Shown piece after piece: positions 30,266 through 37,897 of a stretch of DNA of 37,897 bases. The stretch lies in NCBI GenBank assembly GCA_003220225.1, contig QHRU01000073.1, forward strand, positions 1-37,897, read 5' to 3'. The notes under the pieces are model-generated. The model was not told where the DNA came from and ran no database searches. It worked only from the letters and a program-made list of their open reading frames with translations. Both the position numbers and the translations under genes were made by a program. How positions within the stretch are numbered: position 1 is the stretch's first letter; each line of letters starts with the position of its first letter. Source of the DNA: Candidatus Rokuibacteriota bacterium. Its GTDB lineage: Bacteria; Methylomirabilota; Methylomirabilia; Rokubacteriales; CSP1-6.

Positions 30266-30966
30266 TTCCGATTCTCCCTCGTCAGCGTGCGGCAGCGGGA
30301 ACCGTCCCACATCAGCACGGCCGGCATCATGCCGATGAAGAGTCCGGTGCCGACCACGCCCGGGGTCGCGCGCAGCGCGGCCTCGAGCGCGGCCGGATCG
30401 GCGATCGGGCCGACGCGGCAGTCGAGCAGGCGGTTGCCGTTGTCCGTCACCACGGGCGCGCCGTCGGCCGTGCGCAGGGTCGCCGGATAGCCGAGCGCCT
30501 CGAGCCGCCGCCGGCACGGGCCCGCCGCGAACGGCACGACCTCCACCGGCAGCCGGCCGCGGCTGCCCAGCACGGGGACGAGCTTGTCGGCGCCGACCAG
30601 GACGAGGAAGCGCCGCGCGAGGGTCGCCACGACCTTCTCGCGCAGCAGCGCGCCGCCGTAGCCCTTGATCAGGTCGCCGCGGGGATCCACCTCGTCCGCG
30701 CCGTCGACGGCGACGTCGATCGTCTCGATGTCGTCCGGCGTGAGCAGCTTGATGCCGAGCCCGCGCGCGAGCGCCGCCGTCGCCTCGGAGGTCGGCACGC
30801 CGCGCACGTCGAGGCCGGCCGCGACGCGCTGGGCGAGCGCGCGCACGAAGGCGGTGGCGGCGTGACCCGTGCCCAGGCCGACGACCTGGCCGCTCGCGAC
30901 GTGCCGCATGGCCTCGGCGGCCAGCGCCGCCGCGCCGTCGTCCGTGAGTCGGGCATCCTCGTGCAT
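30262..30966 (-). CDS. rpiA: ribose-5-phosphate isomerase A
   Basis: 234 residues. It converts ribose 5-phosphate and ribulose 5-phosphate in the pentose phosphate pathway. Key motifs: [20 protein letters not shown] (usually GLGSGSTA, so T-G-H is a variant), then [40 protein letters not shown] (K-G-x-G-A-x-x-R-E-K) and [12 protein letters not shown]. All active-site segments are intact. Its stop overlaps the start of pgi, so the two sugar-phosphate isomerases are coupled. The gene is divergent from the next plus-strand gene with a 75-base gap. Confidence 0.96.
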   Translation of the reverse strand: MHEDARLTDDGAAALAAEAMRHVASGQVVGLGTGHAATAFVRALAQRVAAGLDVRGVPTSEATAALARGLGIKLLTPDDIETIDVAVDGADEVDPRGDLIKGYGGALLREKVVATLARRFLVLVGADKLVPVLGSRGRLPVEVVPFAAGPCRRRLEALGYPATLRTADGAPVVTDNGNRLLDCRVGPIADPAALEAALRATPGVVGTGLFIGMMPAVLMWDGSRCRTLTRENRN

Positions 30967-31028
30967 GCGGCGACAGCATCGCTCAGGCGCGGGCCGTCGT
31001 CCAGCGCGCCGCGCCTCGCCTGCGAAGT

Positions 31029-31034
31029 TACAAT
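31029..31034 (+). promoter_or_regulatory. -10 box TACAAT, leaderless-type promoter
   Basis: TACAAT, seven bases, then GTG at 31042. This is a near-perfect -10 hexamer with no ribosome site behind it. Confidence 0.55.
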
Positions 31035-31041
31035 CCGCGCC

Positions 31042-32019
31042 GTGACCCCCGACGCGTCGGATCCGATCGAGGAGCTGTTCGCGCGCGGCGTGACCGACGG
31101 CCTGCCCGTGGTGCCGCCGACGGCGGAGCGTGTCGGGGCGACGGTGGCGGCGAGCGGGCGCGGCGGCGACGAGCTGATCGGCCTGGTGGCGCCGGCCAAC
31201 GGCCGCGCCACCGTCGAGCGCGTGGCCGTCAACGCCGTGATGGCGGGCTGCCGTCCGGAATACATCCCCGTGGTCATCGCCGCCGTGAGCGCGATCTGCG
31301 ATCCCGAGTTCTCCCTCGTTGGCGTGTCCGGCACGACCGACGCCGTCACGCCTCTCGTCATCGTCAACGGCCCGATCCGCCGCGCGCTCGAGGTGAACTG
31401 CGCGGCGTCGGTGTTCGGCGCCGGCTTCCGCGCCAACGCGACGATCGGCCGCGCCGTGCGCCTCGTCTGGGTGAACGTGGGCGGGGCGCGTCCCGGCGTG
31501 ATCAGCATGTCGACGTTCGGCCAGCCGGGCCGCTACTCCTACTGCATCGGCGAGCACGAGGAGGCGAGTCCGTGGGAGCCGCTCTCCGTCGAGCACGGCT
31601 TCGCCGCCGCCGACAGCACGGTGGCCGTCCTGGCCGCGGAGGCGCCGCAGATCGTCGTCAACGCCGGGGGGCGCCGCGCGCGCGACATCCTCTCGACCGT
31701 CGCGCGAGCCGGGGCCGTCATCGCGAGCCCCGACCTGGCGCCGCTCGGCGACACGCTGCTCGTGATCGGGCCCGAGCACGCCGCGACCATCGCGGCGGAC
31801 GGCTGGTCGAAGGCGGACGTGCGGCGCTTCGTCTGGGAGCAGTGTCAGGTCACCGTCGACGGCGCGCGCACGCCGAAATTCCGGGAGCCGGCCTGCCTGC
31901 ACGTGCTCGTCGCCGGCGGCACCGCCGGCCGGTTCTCGGCGTGGGTGCCGGGCTGGCCGTTCCGCGGCGCGCCGTCGCGGCTGGTGTTCAGGGGCGTGGC
32001 GACCTCCGGGCTACAATAG
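31042..32019 (+). CDS. conserved protein of unknown function with DGLPVVPPT motif
   Basis: 325 residues from GTG. Opens [20 protein letters not shown] with [13 protein letters not shown], then [40 protein letters not shown] and [20 protein letters not shown], later [20 protein letters not shown]. These motifs belong to a family that I have seen in soil and deep-sea genomes near selenoprotein or thiol-disulfide genes, but I cannot name a function. No signal peptide. Cys113-type residue in A-G-C-R-P is conserved in my memory and might be catalytic. TACAAT lies seven bases before the start. The sensor kinase follows at four bases' distance. Confidence 0.7.
   Translation: MTPDASDPIEELFARGVTDGLPVVPPTAERVGATVAASGRGGDELIGLVAPANGRATVERVAVNAVMAGCRPEYIPVVIAAVSAICDPEFSLVGVSGTTDAVTPLVIVNGPIRRALEVNCAASVFGAGFRANATIGRAVRLVWVNVGGARPGVISMSTFGQPGRYSYCIGEHEEASPWEPLSVEHGFAAADSTVAVLAAEAPQIVVNAGGRRARDILSTVARAGAVIASPDLAPLGDTLLVIGPEHAATIAADGWSKADVRRFVWEQCQVTVDGARTPKFREPACLHVLVAGGTAGRFSAWVPGWPFRGAPSRLVFRGVATSGLQ
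32012..32017 (+). promoter_or_regulatory. -10 box TACAAT, leaderless-type promoter of the sensor kinase gene
   Basis: TACAAT, six bases (AGGTTC), then GTG at 32024; no ribosome site. It overlaps the end of the preceding gene. Confidence 0.5.
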
Positions 32020-32023
32020 GTTC

Positions 32024-34117
32024 GTGCCCCTCGCCGACGACGCGAGCTTTCGCCTCCTCTTCGACGCCAACCCGCTGCCCATGTGGGTGTACGACGTCGC
32101 CAGCCTGGCCTTCCTCGAGGTGAACGCCGCCGCCGTCGAGCACTACGGCTACTCGCGCGAGGAATTTCTCCGGATGAAGGTGACGGCGCTCTTCCCACCC
32201 GAGGAGGACGCCCGCGTGCGTGAGGCGGTGGCCCGGCTCTCCGAGACGCCGCAACCCGGCCTCCGTCACTACGCGTCGGCATGGAAGCATCGCCACAAGG
32301 ACGGTCGCGTCATCGACGTCGACATCGTCGCGCACGACCTGTCGTTCGGCGGGCGGCGCGCCGCGCTCGTCGTGGCCAACGACGTCACGAGCCTCAAGGC
32401 GGCGCAAGCCTCGCTGGCCAAGTCGACGCAGCGGCTGCGCGTCCTGCACGAGATCGACCGGGGCATGATCGCGGCGGCCGAGCCGGTGACGATCGCCGAG
32501 GCGGCGCTCCGGCCGCTGCGCGATCTGCTGGGCGTGCCCCGAGCCATCGTGAACCTGTTCGACTTCGAGGCGGGCGAGGTGGAGTGGCTGGCGGCGATCG
32601 GACGCCGCCGCGTGCACGCGGGCCCCGGTGTGCGGTATCCGATGAAGCTGGCGGGCGACGTGGAGGCGCTGCGGCGCGGCGAGATGCAGGTGATCGACGT
32701 GGACGCGCTGCCCGACAGCCCCGAGGCGCAGGCGCTGCTCGCCTCGGGCGTCCACGTCTACATGGTCGTCCCCATGCGCGCGCGGGGCGAGCTGATCGGC
32801 TCACTGAGCTTCGGCGGCGCGCGCGGACAGTTCTCCGACGAGCAGATCGAGATCGCGCAGGAGGCGGCCGCCCAGCTGGCCATCGCCATCACCCAGGCGC
32901 GCCTCTACGAGCAGGTGAAGCGCTATTCCGAAGAGCTCGAGCAGCGCGTGCGCGAGCGCACCCACGAGCTCGCGGAGGCCAAGGCCGAGGCGGACCGCGC
33001 CAACCAGGCGAAGAGTGAGTTCCTCTCGCGCATGAGCCACGAGCTGCGGACGCCGCTCAACGCGATCCTCGGCTTCGGGCAGCTCCTCCAGATGCAGCCC
33101 GACGGCGGACCCGACCGCGAGAGCGTGGAGCAGATCCTCAAGGGCGGCCGGCACCTGCTGGAGCTGATCAACGAGGTCCTCGACATCTCGCGCATCGAGG
33201 CCGGGCGGCTCTCGCTCTCGCAGGAGCCCGTCCAGATCGGCGAGGCCGTCGCCCGCGTCGTGGACCTGGCCCGTCCGCTCGCCGCCGAGCGGCGCATCGA
33301 CGTCCAGGTCTCCGGCGGCACGCTCCACCATCGCTACGTGCTCGCGGACACCCAGCGGCTGCAGCAGGTGCTGCTGAACCTGGTCTCCAATGCGATCAAG
33401 TACAACCACCAGGCCGGCCGCCTCGTCGTCGGCTGTCACGAGGTGGCCATCGGCCGGATCCGTCTCACGGTCGCCGACACGGGCGCGGGCATTCCGCACG
33501 ACCGGCGCGCGCGGCTCTTCACGCCGTTCGACCGCCTCGGCGCCGAGACGAGTCCCGTCGAGGGCACCGGGCTCGGGCTCGCGCTCTCCAAGCGGCTCGT
33601 GGAGGCGATGGGCGGCACCATCGGTTTCGACGACGCGGAGGGCGGGGGCAGCCTCTTCTGGGTCGAGCTGGCCGAGACGATGTCGCCCGACGCGCGCGCC
33701 GGCCTGGACGCGTCGCGCGCGCCGACGCCGGGCGACGCCACGCGCCGGGGCACGGTCCTCTACATCGAGGACAACCCGTCGAACCTGCGGCTCGTGGAGC
33801 GCGTCCTGGCCGAGCAGGCCGCGATCCGCTTCATCCCCGCCATGCAGGGGCGGCTCGGGCTGTCGCTGGCGCGCGAGCATCGGCCCGACCTGATCCTCGT
33901 GGACCTCCACCTTCCGGACATCTCCGGCGAGGACGTGCTGCGCGAGATCAGGAGCGATCCGCTCCTCGCGCGCACGCCGGTGATCGTGCTCAGCGCCGAC
34001 GCGACGCCGGGACAGGTGCGGCGCATGGTGGCGGCAGGCGCGCGCGCGTACCTGACGAAGCCGCTCGACGTGCGGCAGCTCCTCACGCACATCGACCAGG
34101 CGCTGTCGGGCGGATGA
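32024..34117 (+). CDS. hybrid sensor histidine kinase: PAS-GAF-HisKA-HATPase-REC
   Basis: 697 residues from GTG, cytoplasmic (no transmembrane helix). Domains in order: PAS (about 1-125; [20 protein letters not shown]), GAF (about 145-290; [20 protein letters not shown]), a coiled coil (about 300-330), HisKA with His339 in [14 protein letters not shown], HATPase (about 430-545; [16 protein letters not shown], then DTGAGIP and [17 protein letters not shown]) and a receiver domain with phospho-acceptor Asp627 in [10 protein letters not shown] and Lys in YLTKPLD. All catalytic residues are present. It overlaps the next gene by ATGA. Stimulus unknown; no binding residues for haem or flavin are evident. 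Confidence 0.95.
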   Translation: MPLADDASFRLLFDANPLPMWVYDVASLAFLEVNAAAVEHYGYSREEFLRMKVTALFPPEEDARVREAVARLSETPQPGLRHYASAWKHRHKDGRVIDVDIVAHDLSFGGRRAALVVANDVTSLKAAQASLAKSTQRLRVLHEIDRGMIAAAEPVTIAEAALRPLRDLLGVPRAIVNLFDFEAGEVEWLAAIGRRRVHAGPGVRYPMKLAGDVEALRRGEMQVIDVDALPDSPEAQALLASGVHVYMVVPMRARGELIGSLSFGGARGQFSDEQIEIAQEAAAQLAIAITQARLYEQVKRYSEELEQRVRERTHELAEAKAEADRANQAKSEFLSRMSHELRTPLNAILGFGQLLQMQPDGGPDRESVEQILKGGRHLLELINEVLDISRIEAGRLSLSQEPVQIGEAVARVVDLARPLAAERRIDVQVSGGTLHHRYVLADTQRLQQVLLNLVSNAIKYNHQAGRLVVGCHEVAIGRIRLTVADTGAGIPHDRRARLFTPFDRLGAETSPVEGTGLGLALSKRLVEAMGGTIGFDDAEGGGSLFWVELAETMSPDARAGLDASRAPTPGDATRRGTVLYIEDNPSNLRLVERVLAEQAAIRFIPAMQGRLGLSLAREHRPDLILVDLHLPDISGEDVLREIRSDPLLARTPVIVLSADATPGQVRRMVAAGARAYLTKPLDVRQLLTHIDQALSGG

Positions 34118-35136
34118 GCGCCCCCTTGCCCGCGTTTGCCGCCGCGAAGATCCTGATCGTCGACGACGAGCGGGCGAACGTGCTGCTGCTCGAGCGGTTG
34201 CTGCAACAGGCGGGCTACCGGCACCTCGCGAGCACGACCGACTCGCGGACGGCCCTCGAGCTCTACCGCGGCGTGCGGCCCGACCTGATCCTGCTCGATC
34301 TGATGATGCCGCACGTCGACGGCCTCGCGGTGCTGGCGCAGCTGCGCGCCGAGATCCCGGAGACCGTCTTCGTGCCGGTCCTCGTGCTCACGGCCGACGT
34401 GACGCCCGACTCGCGTCGGGGGGCGCTCGCCGCCGGCGCGCACGACTTCCTCACCAAGCCGTTCGAGGCGTTCGAGGTGCTGCTCCGCATCGGAAACCTC
34501 CTGGCCACGCGCCGCCTCTACCTGGCGCTCGAGGAGCACAACCGCGCCCTCGAGGACACCGTCAGGCAGCGGCCCGCAGGCGAGGGGACGGGGCTCGGGC
34601 TCTCGTTGTGCCGCGGTATCGTCGAGGAGCACCACGGGACGATCACGGTGGACAGCGAGCCCGGCCGCGGCACCACGCTCCTCATCGAGCTGCCCGTCGA
34701 GACGCCGCCGCGCGCCGCCCCGCGACCGGCCGCCGCCTCCGCGCCGTCTGCCGTCCGACCGGGGAAGGTGCTGCTCGTGGACGACGAGCGGGCGGTGGCC
34801 GAGGCGCTGGCGGAAGCGATCCGGCGCGACGGCCACGAGGTCGAGATCGCCGGCGACGGCGCCGAGGCGCTCGGGCTCCTCGCCGCGCGGCCGTACGACC
34901 TGATCGTCTCGGACACGAAGATGCCGGTGCTCGACGGCGAATCGTTCTACCGCGAGCTCGAGCGGCGCCACCCCGCGCTGCGCGAGCGCATCGTGTTCCT
35001 CACCGGTGACGTCCTCAGCCGCGACAAGCGCGACTTCCTCGAGCGCACCGGCGCGCCCTTCCTGACGAAGCCCTGCGACCTCGACGAGCTCCGACGCGTC
35101 GTCGGCCGCGTCATGGCCGCCCCGCCCGCCCCGTAG
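34114..35136 (+). CDS. double-receiver protein with residual histidine-kinase ATPase tail (kinase core lost)
   Basis: 340 residues. Receiver 1 at 11-127 has Asp17-Asp18, acceptor Asp62 in [10 protein letters not shown] and Lys115 in FLTKPF. Then [15 protein letters not shown] should lead into a HisKA domain, but at about residue 153 the frame jumps to [20 protein letters not shown] (G2 box) and [11 protein letters not shown]: HisKA and the N and G1 boxes of HATPase (over 150 residues) are missing. Receiver 2 at 217-335 has Asp267 in [12 protein letters not shown] and Lys319 in FLTKPCD. It cannot phosphorylate itself; it may receive phosphate from the upstream kinase, with which it overlaps by ATGA. 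The joint is in frame at about 34565-34580. Confidence 0.9.
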   Translation: MSAPLPAFAAAKILIVDDERANVLLLERLLQQAGYRHLASTTDSRTALELYRGVRPDLILLDLMMPHVDGLAVLAQLRAEIPETVFVPVLVLTADVTPDSRRGALAAGAHDFLTKPFEAFEVLLRIGNLLATRRLYLALEEHNRALEDTVRQRPAGEGTGLGLSLCRGIVEEHHGTITVDSEPGRGTTLLIELPVETPPRAAPRPAAASAPSAVRPGKVLLVDDERAVAEALAEAIRRDGHEVEIAGDGAEALGLLAARPYDLIVSDTKMPVLDGESFYRELERRHPALRERIVFLTGDVLSRDKRDFLERTGAPFLTKPCDLDELRRVVGRVMAAPPAP

Positions 35137-35142
35137 GCCCAC

Positions 35143-35898
35143 ATGAGCCCTACCTTCGGTAGGACAAGCGCGCTCCTCGAGATCCGGGGTCTCGCCAAGC
35201 GCTTCGGCGGCGTGATCGCGGTGGACGGTCTCGACCTCAGCGTCGAGGCCGGCGAAGTCCGCGGGCTCATCGGCCCCAACGGCTCCGGCAAGACGACGAC
35301 GATCAATCTGGTCTCCGCCCTCTATCGCCCCGACGCCGGTCAGGTCTTTCTCGACGGCGAGCGCATCGAGCGCCTGCGCCCGCACGAGATCGCCGGCCGC
35401 GGCGTGGCGCGCACGTTCCAGATCTCGAAGCTCTTCGGCAACATGACCGTGCTCGAGAACGTGCTCGTGCCGGCGCTCGCCGAGCTGGATCGCGGCGCGC
35501 GGCGCGCCCCCGAGCAGATCCGGGAGCGCGCGCGGCGCCTGCTCGACCTGGTCCTGCTCGACGGCCTGCGCGACGCGCCGGCCAAGGAGCTGTCGGGCGG
35601 CCAGAGCATGCTGCTGCAGATCGCGCGCGGGCTCATGCTGCAGCCCATCCGGCTGTTCCTGATGGACGAGCCCTTCGCGGGCGTCCACCCGACCATCAAG
35701 GACACGATCATGGAGACGATCCTCAACGCGAACCGCGACGAAGGCGTGACCTTCCTGATCGTGTCGCACGAGATGGCGACCCTGCGGCGGCTGGCCTCGC
35801 GCGTGTCGGTGATGCACGAGGGCCGGCTCATCGCCGAGGGCTCGTTCGAGGCAGTCGCCAACCAGCCCGCGGTGCTGGAAGCGTACCTCGGAGGCTGA
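35143..35898 (+). CDS. livG: ABC transporter ATP-binding protein, LivG type
   Basis: 251 residues. Walker A GPNGSGKTT at 44-52, signature LSGGQ at 149-153, Walker B LFLMDEP at 170-176 and the H-loop His208. VARTFQISKLFGNMTVLENV and the extended C-terminus are typical of the branched-chain amino-acid (HAAT) LivG subfamily. It starts seven bases after the receiver protein gene. LivF follows directly after its stop codon. LivG and LivF power import through LivH and LivM. The signature motif is followed by S-M-L-L instead of the more common Q-K-L-L, a mild variant. Substrate may be amino acids, urea or aromatic acids. Confidence 0.95.
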   Translation: MSPTFGRTSALLEIRGLAKRFGGVIAVDGLDLSVEAGEVRGLIGPNGSGKTTTINLVSALYRPDAGQVFLDGERIERLRPHEIAGRGVARTFQISKLFGNMTVLENVLVPALAELDRGARRAPEQIRERARRLLDLVLLDGLRDAPAKELSGGQSMLLQIARGLMLQPIRLFLMDEPFAGVHPTIKDTIMETILNANRDEGVTFLIVSHEMATLRRLASRVSVMHEGRLIAEGSFEAVANQPAVLEAYLGG

Positions 35899-36621
35899 AT
35901 GGCCCTCCTCGAGGTGCACGACGTCGTCGCGGGGTACGTCGAGGGCATCGACGTCCTCACCGGCGTGTCCGTGGCGGTCGAGCGCGGCAGCATCACGGGG
36001 ATCATCGGCGCCAACGGAGCGGGGAAGTCGACGCTGCTCAAGACGATCTTCGGCTTCCTGCATCCACGCCGCGGCCGGATCGTCCTCGACGGTCACGAGA
36101 TCCAGGCGCTGCCGCCGCACGCCGTGAAGCGGCAGGGCGTGAGCTACGTGGCCCAGGGCGCCAGCGTGTTCCCGCAGCTCACGGTGCAGGAAAACCTGGA
36201 CCTGGGTGCCTGGGTCTTCCGCGCCGACCGCGCGCGCATGGCCGCCATGCTGGAGCGCGCATGGGCGGCCTTTCCGCGCCTGCGCGAGAAGCGCCGGTCG
36301 CGCGCCACCACGCTGTCGGGCGGCGAGGCCAAGATGCTGTCGCTGGCCAAGGAGCTCGTCACCGATCCGAGCCTGCTGCTCGTGGACGAGCCGTCCGCCG
36401 GGCTGTCGCCGAAGATCACCGAGCAGGTCTACACGCGGCTGCTCCAGGCACGCGACGCGGGCGCGACGATCCTCCTGGTGGACCAGAACATCGCCAAGGC
36501 GATCCAGGTGAGCGACTACCTCTACATGATCGAGATGGGGCGCGTGCGCCATCACGGGCCGCGGCACGTCTTCGCCGAGCAGGTCCGCGACCTCGTGCGC
36601 GATGCCCTCCTCGGCATCTGA
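35899..36621 (+). CDS. livF: ABC transporter ATP-binding protein, LivF type
   Basis: 240 residues. Starts with the base after the livG stop. Walker A GANGAGKST at 37-45, signature LSGGE at 139-143, Walker B LLLVDEP at 159-165, and QNIAKAIQVSDYLYMIEMGR as the C-terminal HAAT-type region. All catalytic residues are intact. Forms the second nucleotide-binding subunit with LivG. livM starts 20 bases before its end in another frame, so all three are translationally linked. Confidence 0.96.
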   Translation: MALLEVHDVVAGYVEGIDVLTGVSVAVERGSITGIIGANGAGKSTLLKTIFGFLHPRRGRIVLDGHEIQALPPHAVKRQGVSYVAQGASVFPQLTVQENLDLGAWVFRADRARMAAMLERAWAAFPRLREKRRSRATTLSGGEAKMLSLAKELVTDPSLLLVDEPSAGLSPKITEQVYTRLLQARDAGATILLVDQNIAKAIQVSDYLYMIEMGRVRHHGPRHVFAEQVRDLVRDALLGI

Positions 36622-37579
36622 GCTGATCCCGCCCCTGGCGCGTCGCATCGGGCTCGCGCTCGCCGTCTACGCGGCGCTCGCCTGGCTGCCGTGGGCGGTG
36701 TCGGAGTACCACCTGCACGTCCTCGTCACGAGCTTCTACTACGTCGTGCTCGCGATCGGCTGGAACCTCCTGGCCGGCTACACGGGCCAGTTCTCGCTCG
36801 CGCACCACACGTTCGCGGGCGTCGGCGCTTACACCTCCGCCCTGCTCGTGCTCCACGCGAAGGTGCCGATCGTGGTCGGGGTCGCCGCCGGCGGCGCGCT
36901 GGCCGCGCTGCTCGGCTGGGGACTCGGCACCCTGTGTCTCAGAATGCGCGCCATCTACCTGGCGCTCGCCACGTGGGCGTTCGCGGAGTCGGTGCGACTC
37001 TTCGTCGCCGTCGAGTACCAGATCACGCGCGGCGACCTCGGGCTGATGACCCCGTTCTTCTTCGGCACCCCGCGCCCGACGCCACACTACTACGTCTTCC
37101 TCGCCCTGGCCCTCGGCGCCATCCTCGCCGCCTGGCAGCTCGTGCACTCGCGAGTCGGCGTCTATCTGCGGGCCATACGCGACGACGAGGAGGCGGCCGC
37201 CGTGATGGGCGTGGACACCTTCAAGTGGAAGCGCGTCGTCTTCGCCGTCTCCGCCGTCTTCGCCGCCATCGCCGGCGGCTTCCAGGGGCATTACGTCGGG
37301 CTGCTCTCGCCCACGCCGATGAAGTTCAACGAGATGGCGATCATCGTCATCATGGTGATCCTGGGGGGCCTGCGGACGTTCTGGGGCCCGGTGGTGGGCG
37401 CGGTTTTCATCGAGGTGCTGTCCGAGGCGCTCCGCCCCTGGGGCGAGACGCGCATGGTTCTCTTCGCCCTGCTGGTGATCCTCGTCGCGCGCGCCTACCC
37501 GGCGGGCCTCGTGGGTTTGGGCGCCGGAATCGCCGGCTATTGGCGCGCCAAGCGTGACCGCCGCCGAGCGAGCCCTTAG
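36602..37579 (+). CDS. livM: ABC transporter permease, LivM type
   Basis: 325 residues with eight to ten transmembrane helices. GWNLLAGYTGQFSLAHHTFA and GVGAYTSALLVLHAK form the family signature near the N-terminus; RDDEEAAAVMGVDTFKWKRV is the EAA-like loop that contacts the ATPases; GGLRTFWGPVVGAVFIEVLS marks the end. It should pair with a LivH permease and a LivK-type binding protein, neither of which is in this window, so the transporter is incomplete here: their genes must lie elsewhere. Start overlaps livF by 20 bases. Ends tail to tail with an HNH gene. Confidence 0.94.
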   Translation: MPSSASELIPPLARRIGLALAVYAALAWLPWAVSEYHLHVLVTSFYYVVLAIGWNLLAGYTGQFSLAHHTFAGVGAYTSALLVLHAKVPIVVGVAAGGALAALLGWGLGTLCLRMRAIYLALATWAFAESVRLFVAVEYQITRGDLGLMTPFFFGTPRPTPHYYVFLALALGAILAAWQLVHSRVGVYLRAIRDDEEAAAVMGVDTFKWKRVVFAVSAVFAAIAGGFQGHYVGLLSPTPMKFNEMAIIVIMVILGGLRTFWGPVVGAVFIEVLSEALRPWGETRMVLFALLVILVARAYPAGLVGLGAGIAGYWRAKRDRRRASP

Positions 37580-37897
37580 CTGTTGGAAGCGGCCAGCGGG
37601 TGCAACACGTCGATCGCCCAGCCGAGGTCCAAGCGCTCTCCGGACCAGTCCGGTATCGCCACGCGCGGGTGGATGTGCAGGTCTTCGGCCTCGTTCTGCG
37701 CCCGCAGCCGCTCGGCGGGATCGGGCGGTACCGGAGCTCGCGGCGGGACGTCAGGGAATAGCCGGCCGTCAGGCCGCCTGAACTGCAGCTCGCCATCAGG
37801 GAGTCGTTCCACCTGGTAGCCGTCCTCGTGGACTGCGCGGTGGTGCCGGCGACACAGCATCGCGAGATTCGACAACGTGGTGGGGCCGCCGTTGGCC
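37576..37897 (-). CDS. HNH endonuclease, C-terminal part (runs off the window)
   Basis: About 105 residues of the C-terminus are inside the window. Reading in from the edge: ANGGPTTLSNLAMLCRRHHR, then AVHEDGYQVERLPDGELQFR and RPDGRLFP. The L-x-N-L-x-x-L-C-x-x-H-H motif is the zinc-and-catalytic end of HNH nucleases of the DUF222-linked type, which commonly have a long N-terminal helical domain outside the window. The stop overlaps the livM end by four bases. Such genes are often multicopy in a genome and are linked to mobile or recombination functions, but no such element is seen here. Confidence 0.85.
   Translation of the reverse strand, partial: ANGGPTTLSNLAMLCRRHHRAVHEDGYQVERLPDGELQFRRPDGRLFPDVPPRAPVPPDPAERLRAQNEAEDLHIHPRVAIPDWSGERLDLGWAIDVLHPLAASNS

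Noticed and set aside
28685-30490. A 601-codon plus-strand open frame opposite pgi and rpiA
   Set aside because: Arg/Val/Glu-rich shadow of two certain minus-strand genes; no domain resemblance.
30966-31902. Minus-strand extension of rpiA to a 546-codon frame
   Set aside because: The added residues are opposite the plus-strand DGLPVVPPT gene and look like a shadow; RpiA family length is about 220-235, which matches the ATG at 30966.
33760-36648. A 962-codon minus-strand open frame opposite the kinase, receiver and liv genes
   Set aside because: It is the complement of well-supported plus-strand genes in GC-rich DNA; its translation is His/Arg/Asp-rich without family motifs and has no ribosome site.
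1-37897. tRNA, rRNA, insertion sequence, prophage or integrase
   Set aside because: Looked for clover-leaf ends, transposase motifs and terminal inverted repeats on both strands by eye; none seen. A tRNAscan-SE or Infernal run would be decisive.

Overview
This is a GC-rich stretch of a Gram-negative chromosome: it carries an RND efflux pump, many lipoproteins with lipoboxes, an outer-membrane barrel and a periplasmic MlaC-type protein. The mix (Liv-type ABC transporter, ACMSD-like amidohydrolase, DUF4331 operon, many short lipoproteins) fits an uncultured soil lineage such as Candidatus Rokubacteria/Methylomirabilota or a deltaproteobacterial relative. That placement is inference from style, not a computed phylogeny. 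No tRNA, rRNA, CRISPR array, transposase or integrase was seen.

Layout. (1) 1-5356, all minus: RND permease (partial) and its membrane fusion protein; then an ECF sigma factor, a small membrane protein and a 474-residue protein of unknown function; then an HSL-type esterase. (2) About 5.4-14.6 kb, a low-density accessory zone: small lipoproteins, two diverged paralogues of one lipoprotein-like domain, tiny secreted peptides, remnants of SDR, DinB and PaaI-thioesterase genes, an alpha/beta hydrolase, an NTF2-like protein, a divergent LysE/AraC pair and an XRE-cupin/GNAT pair with a candidate operator. (3) 14.6-19.1 kb, minus: an operon of DUF4331 protein, TPR protein and a NicO-type metal transporter with a His-rich loop. 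(4) 19.3-22.8 kb, the most unusual part: two truncated genes meeting tail to tail that look like a decayed sphingolipid locus (serine palmitoyltransferase-like and bacterial ceramide-synthase-like), an orphan gas-vesicle protein GvpA behind a sigma-54-type promoter, another tail-to-tail truncated pair including a parvulin-related protein, and a 46-residue Gly-Gly-leader-like peptide with its own sigma-54-type promoter and terminator. (5) 22.8-31 kb, housekeeping and catabolic genes: MlaC, SDR, outer-membrane barrel, YnfA, amidohydrolase, methyltransferase, RibD-C reductase, Pgi and RpiA. (6) 31-37.9 kb, plus: a family of unknown function, a PAS-GAF hybrid histidine kinase, a double-receiver protein that has lost its kinase core, livG-livF-livM, and an HNH endonuclease fragment facing them.

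Three themes run through the window. First, a small sigma-54-linked region (20.3-22.8 kb) combines a candidate modified/exported peptide, a parvulin-like protein and an orphan GvpA; this is the best candidate for an undescribed system. Second, clean deletions recur (SDR, DinB, thioesterase, SPT, GNAT, CCTY protein, parvulin-like, histidine kinase core), which means either real gene decay or assembly collapse. Third, several genes start 6-7 bases after a TANNNT box with no ribosome-binding site, suggesting leaderless transcripts.
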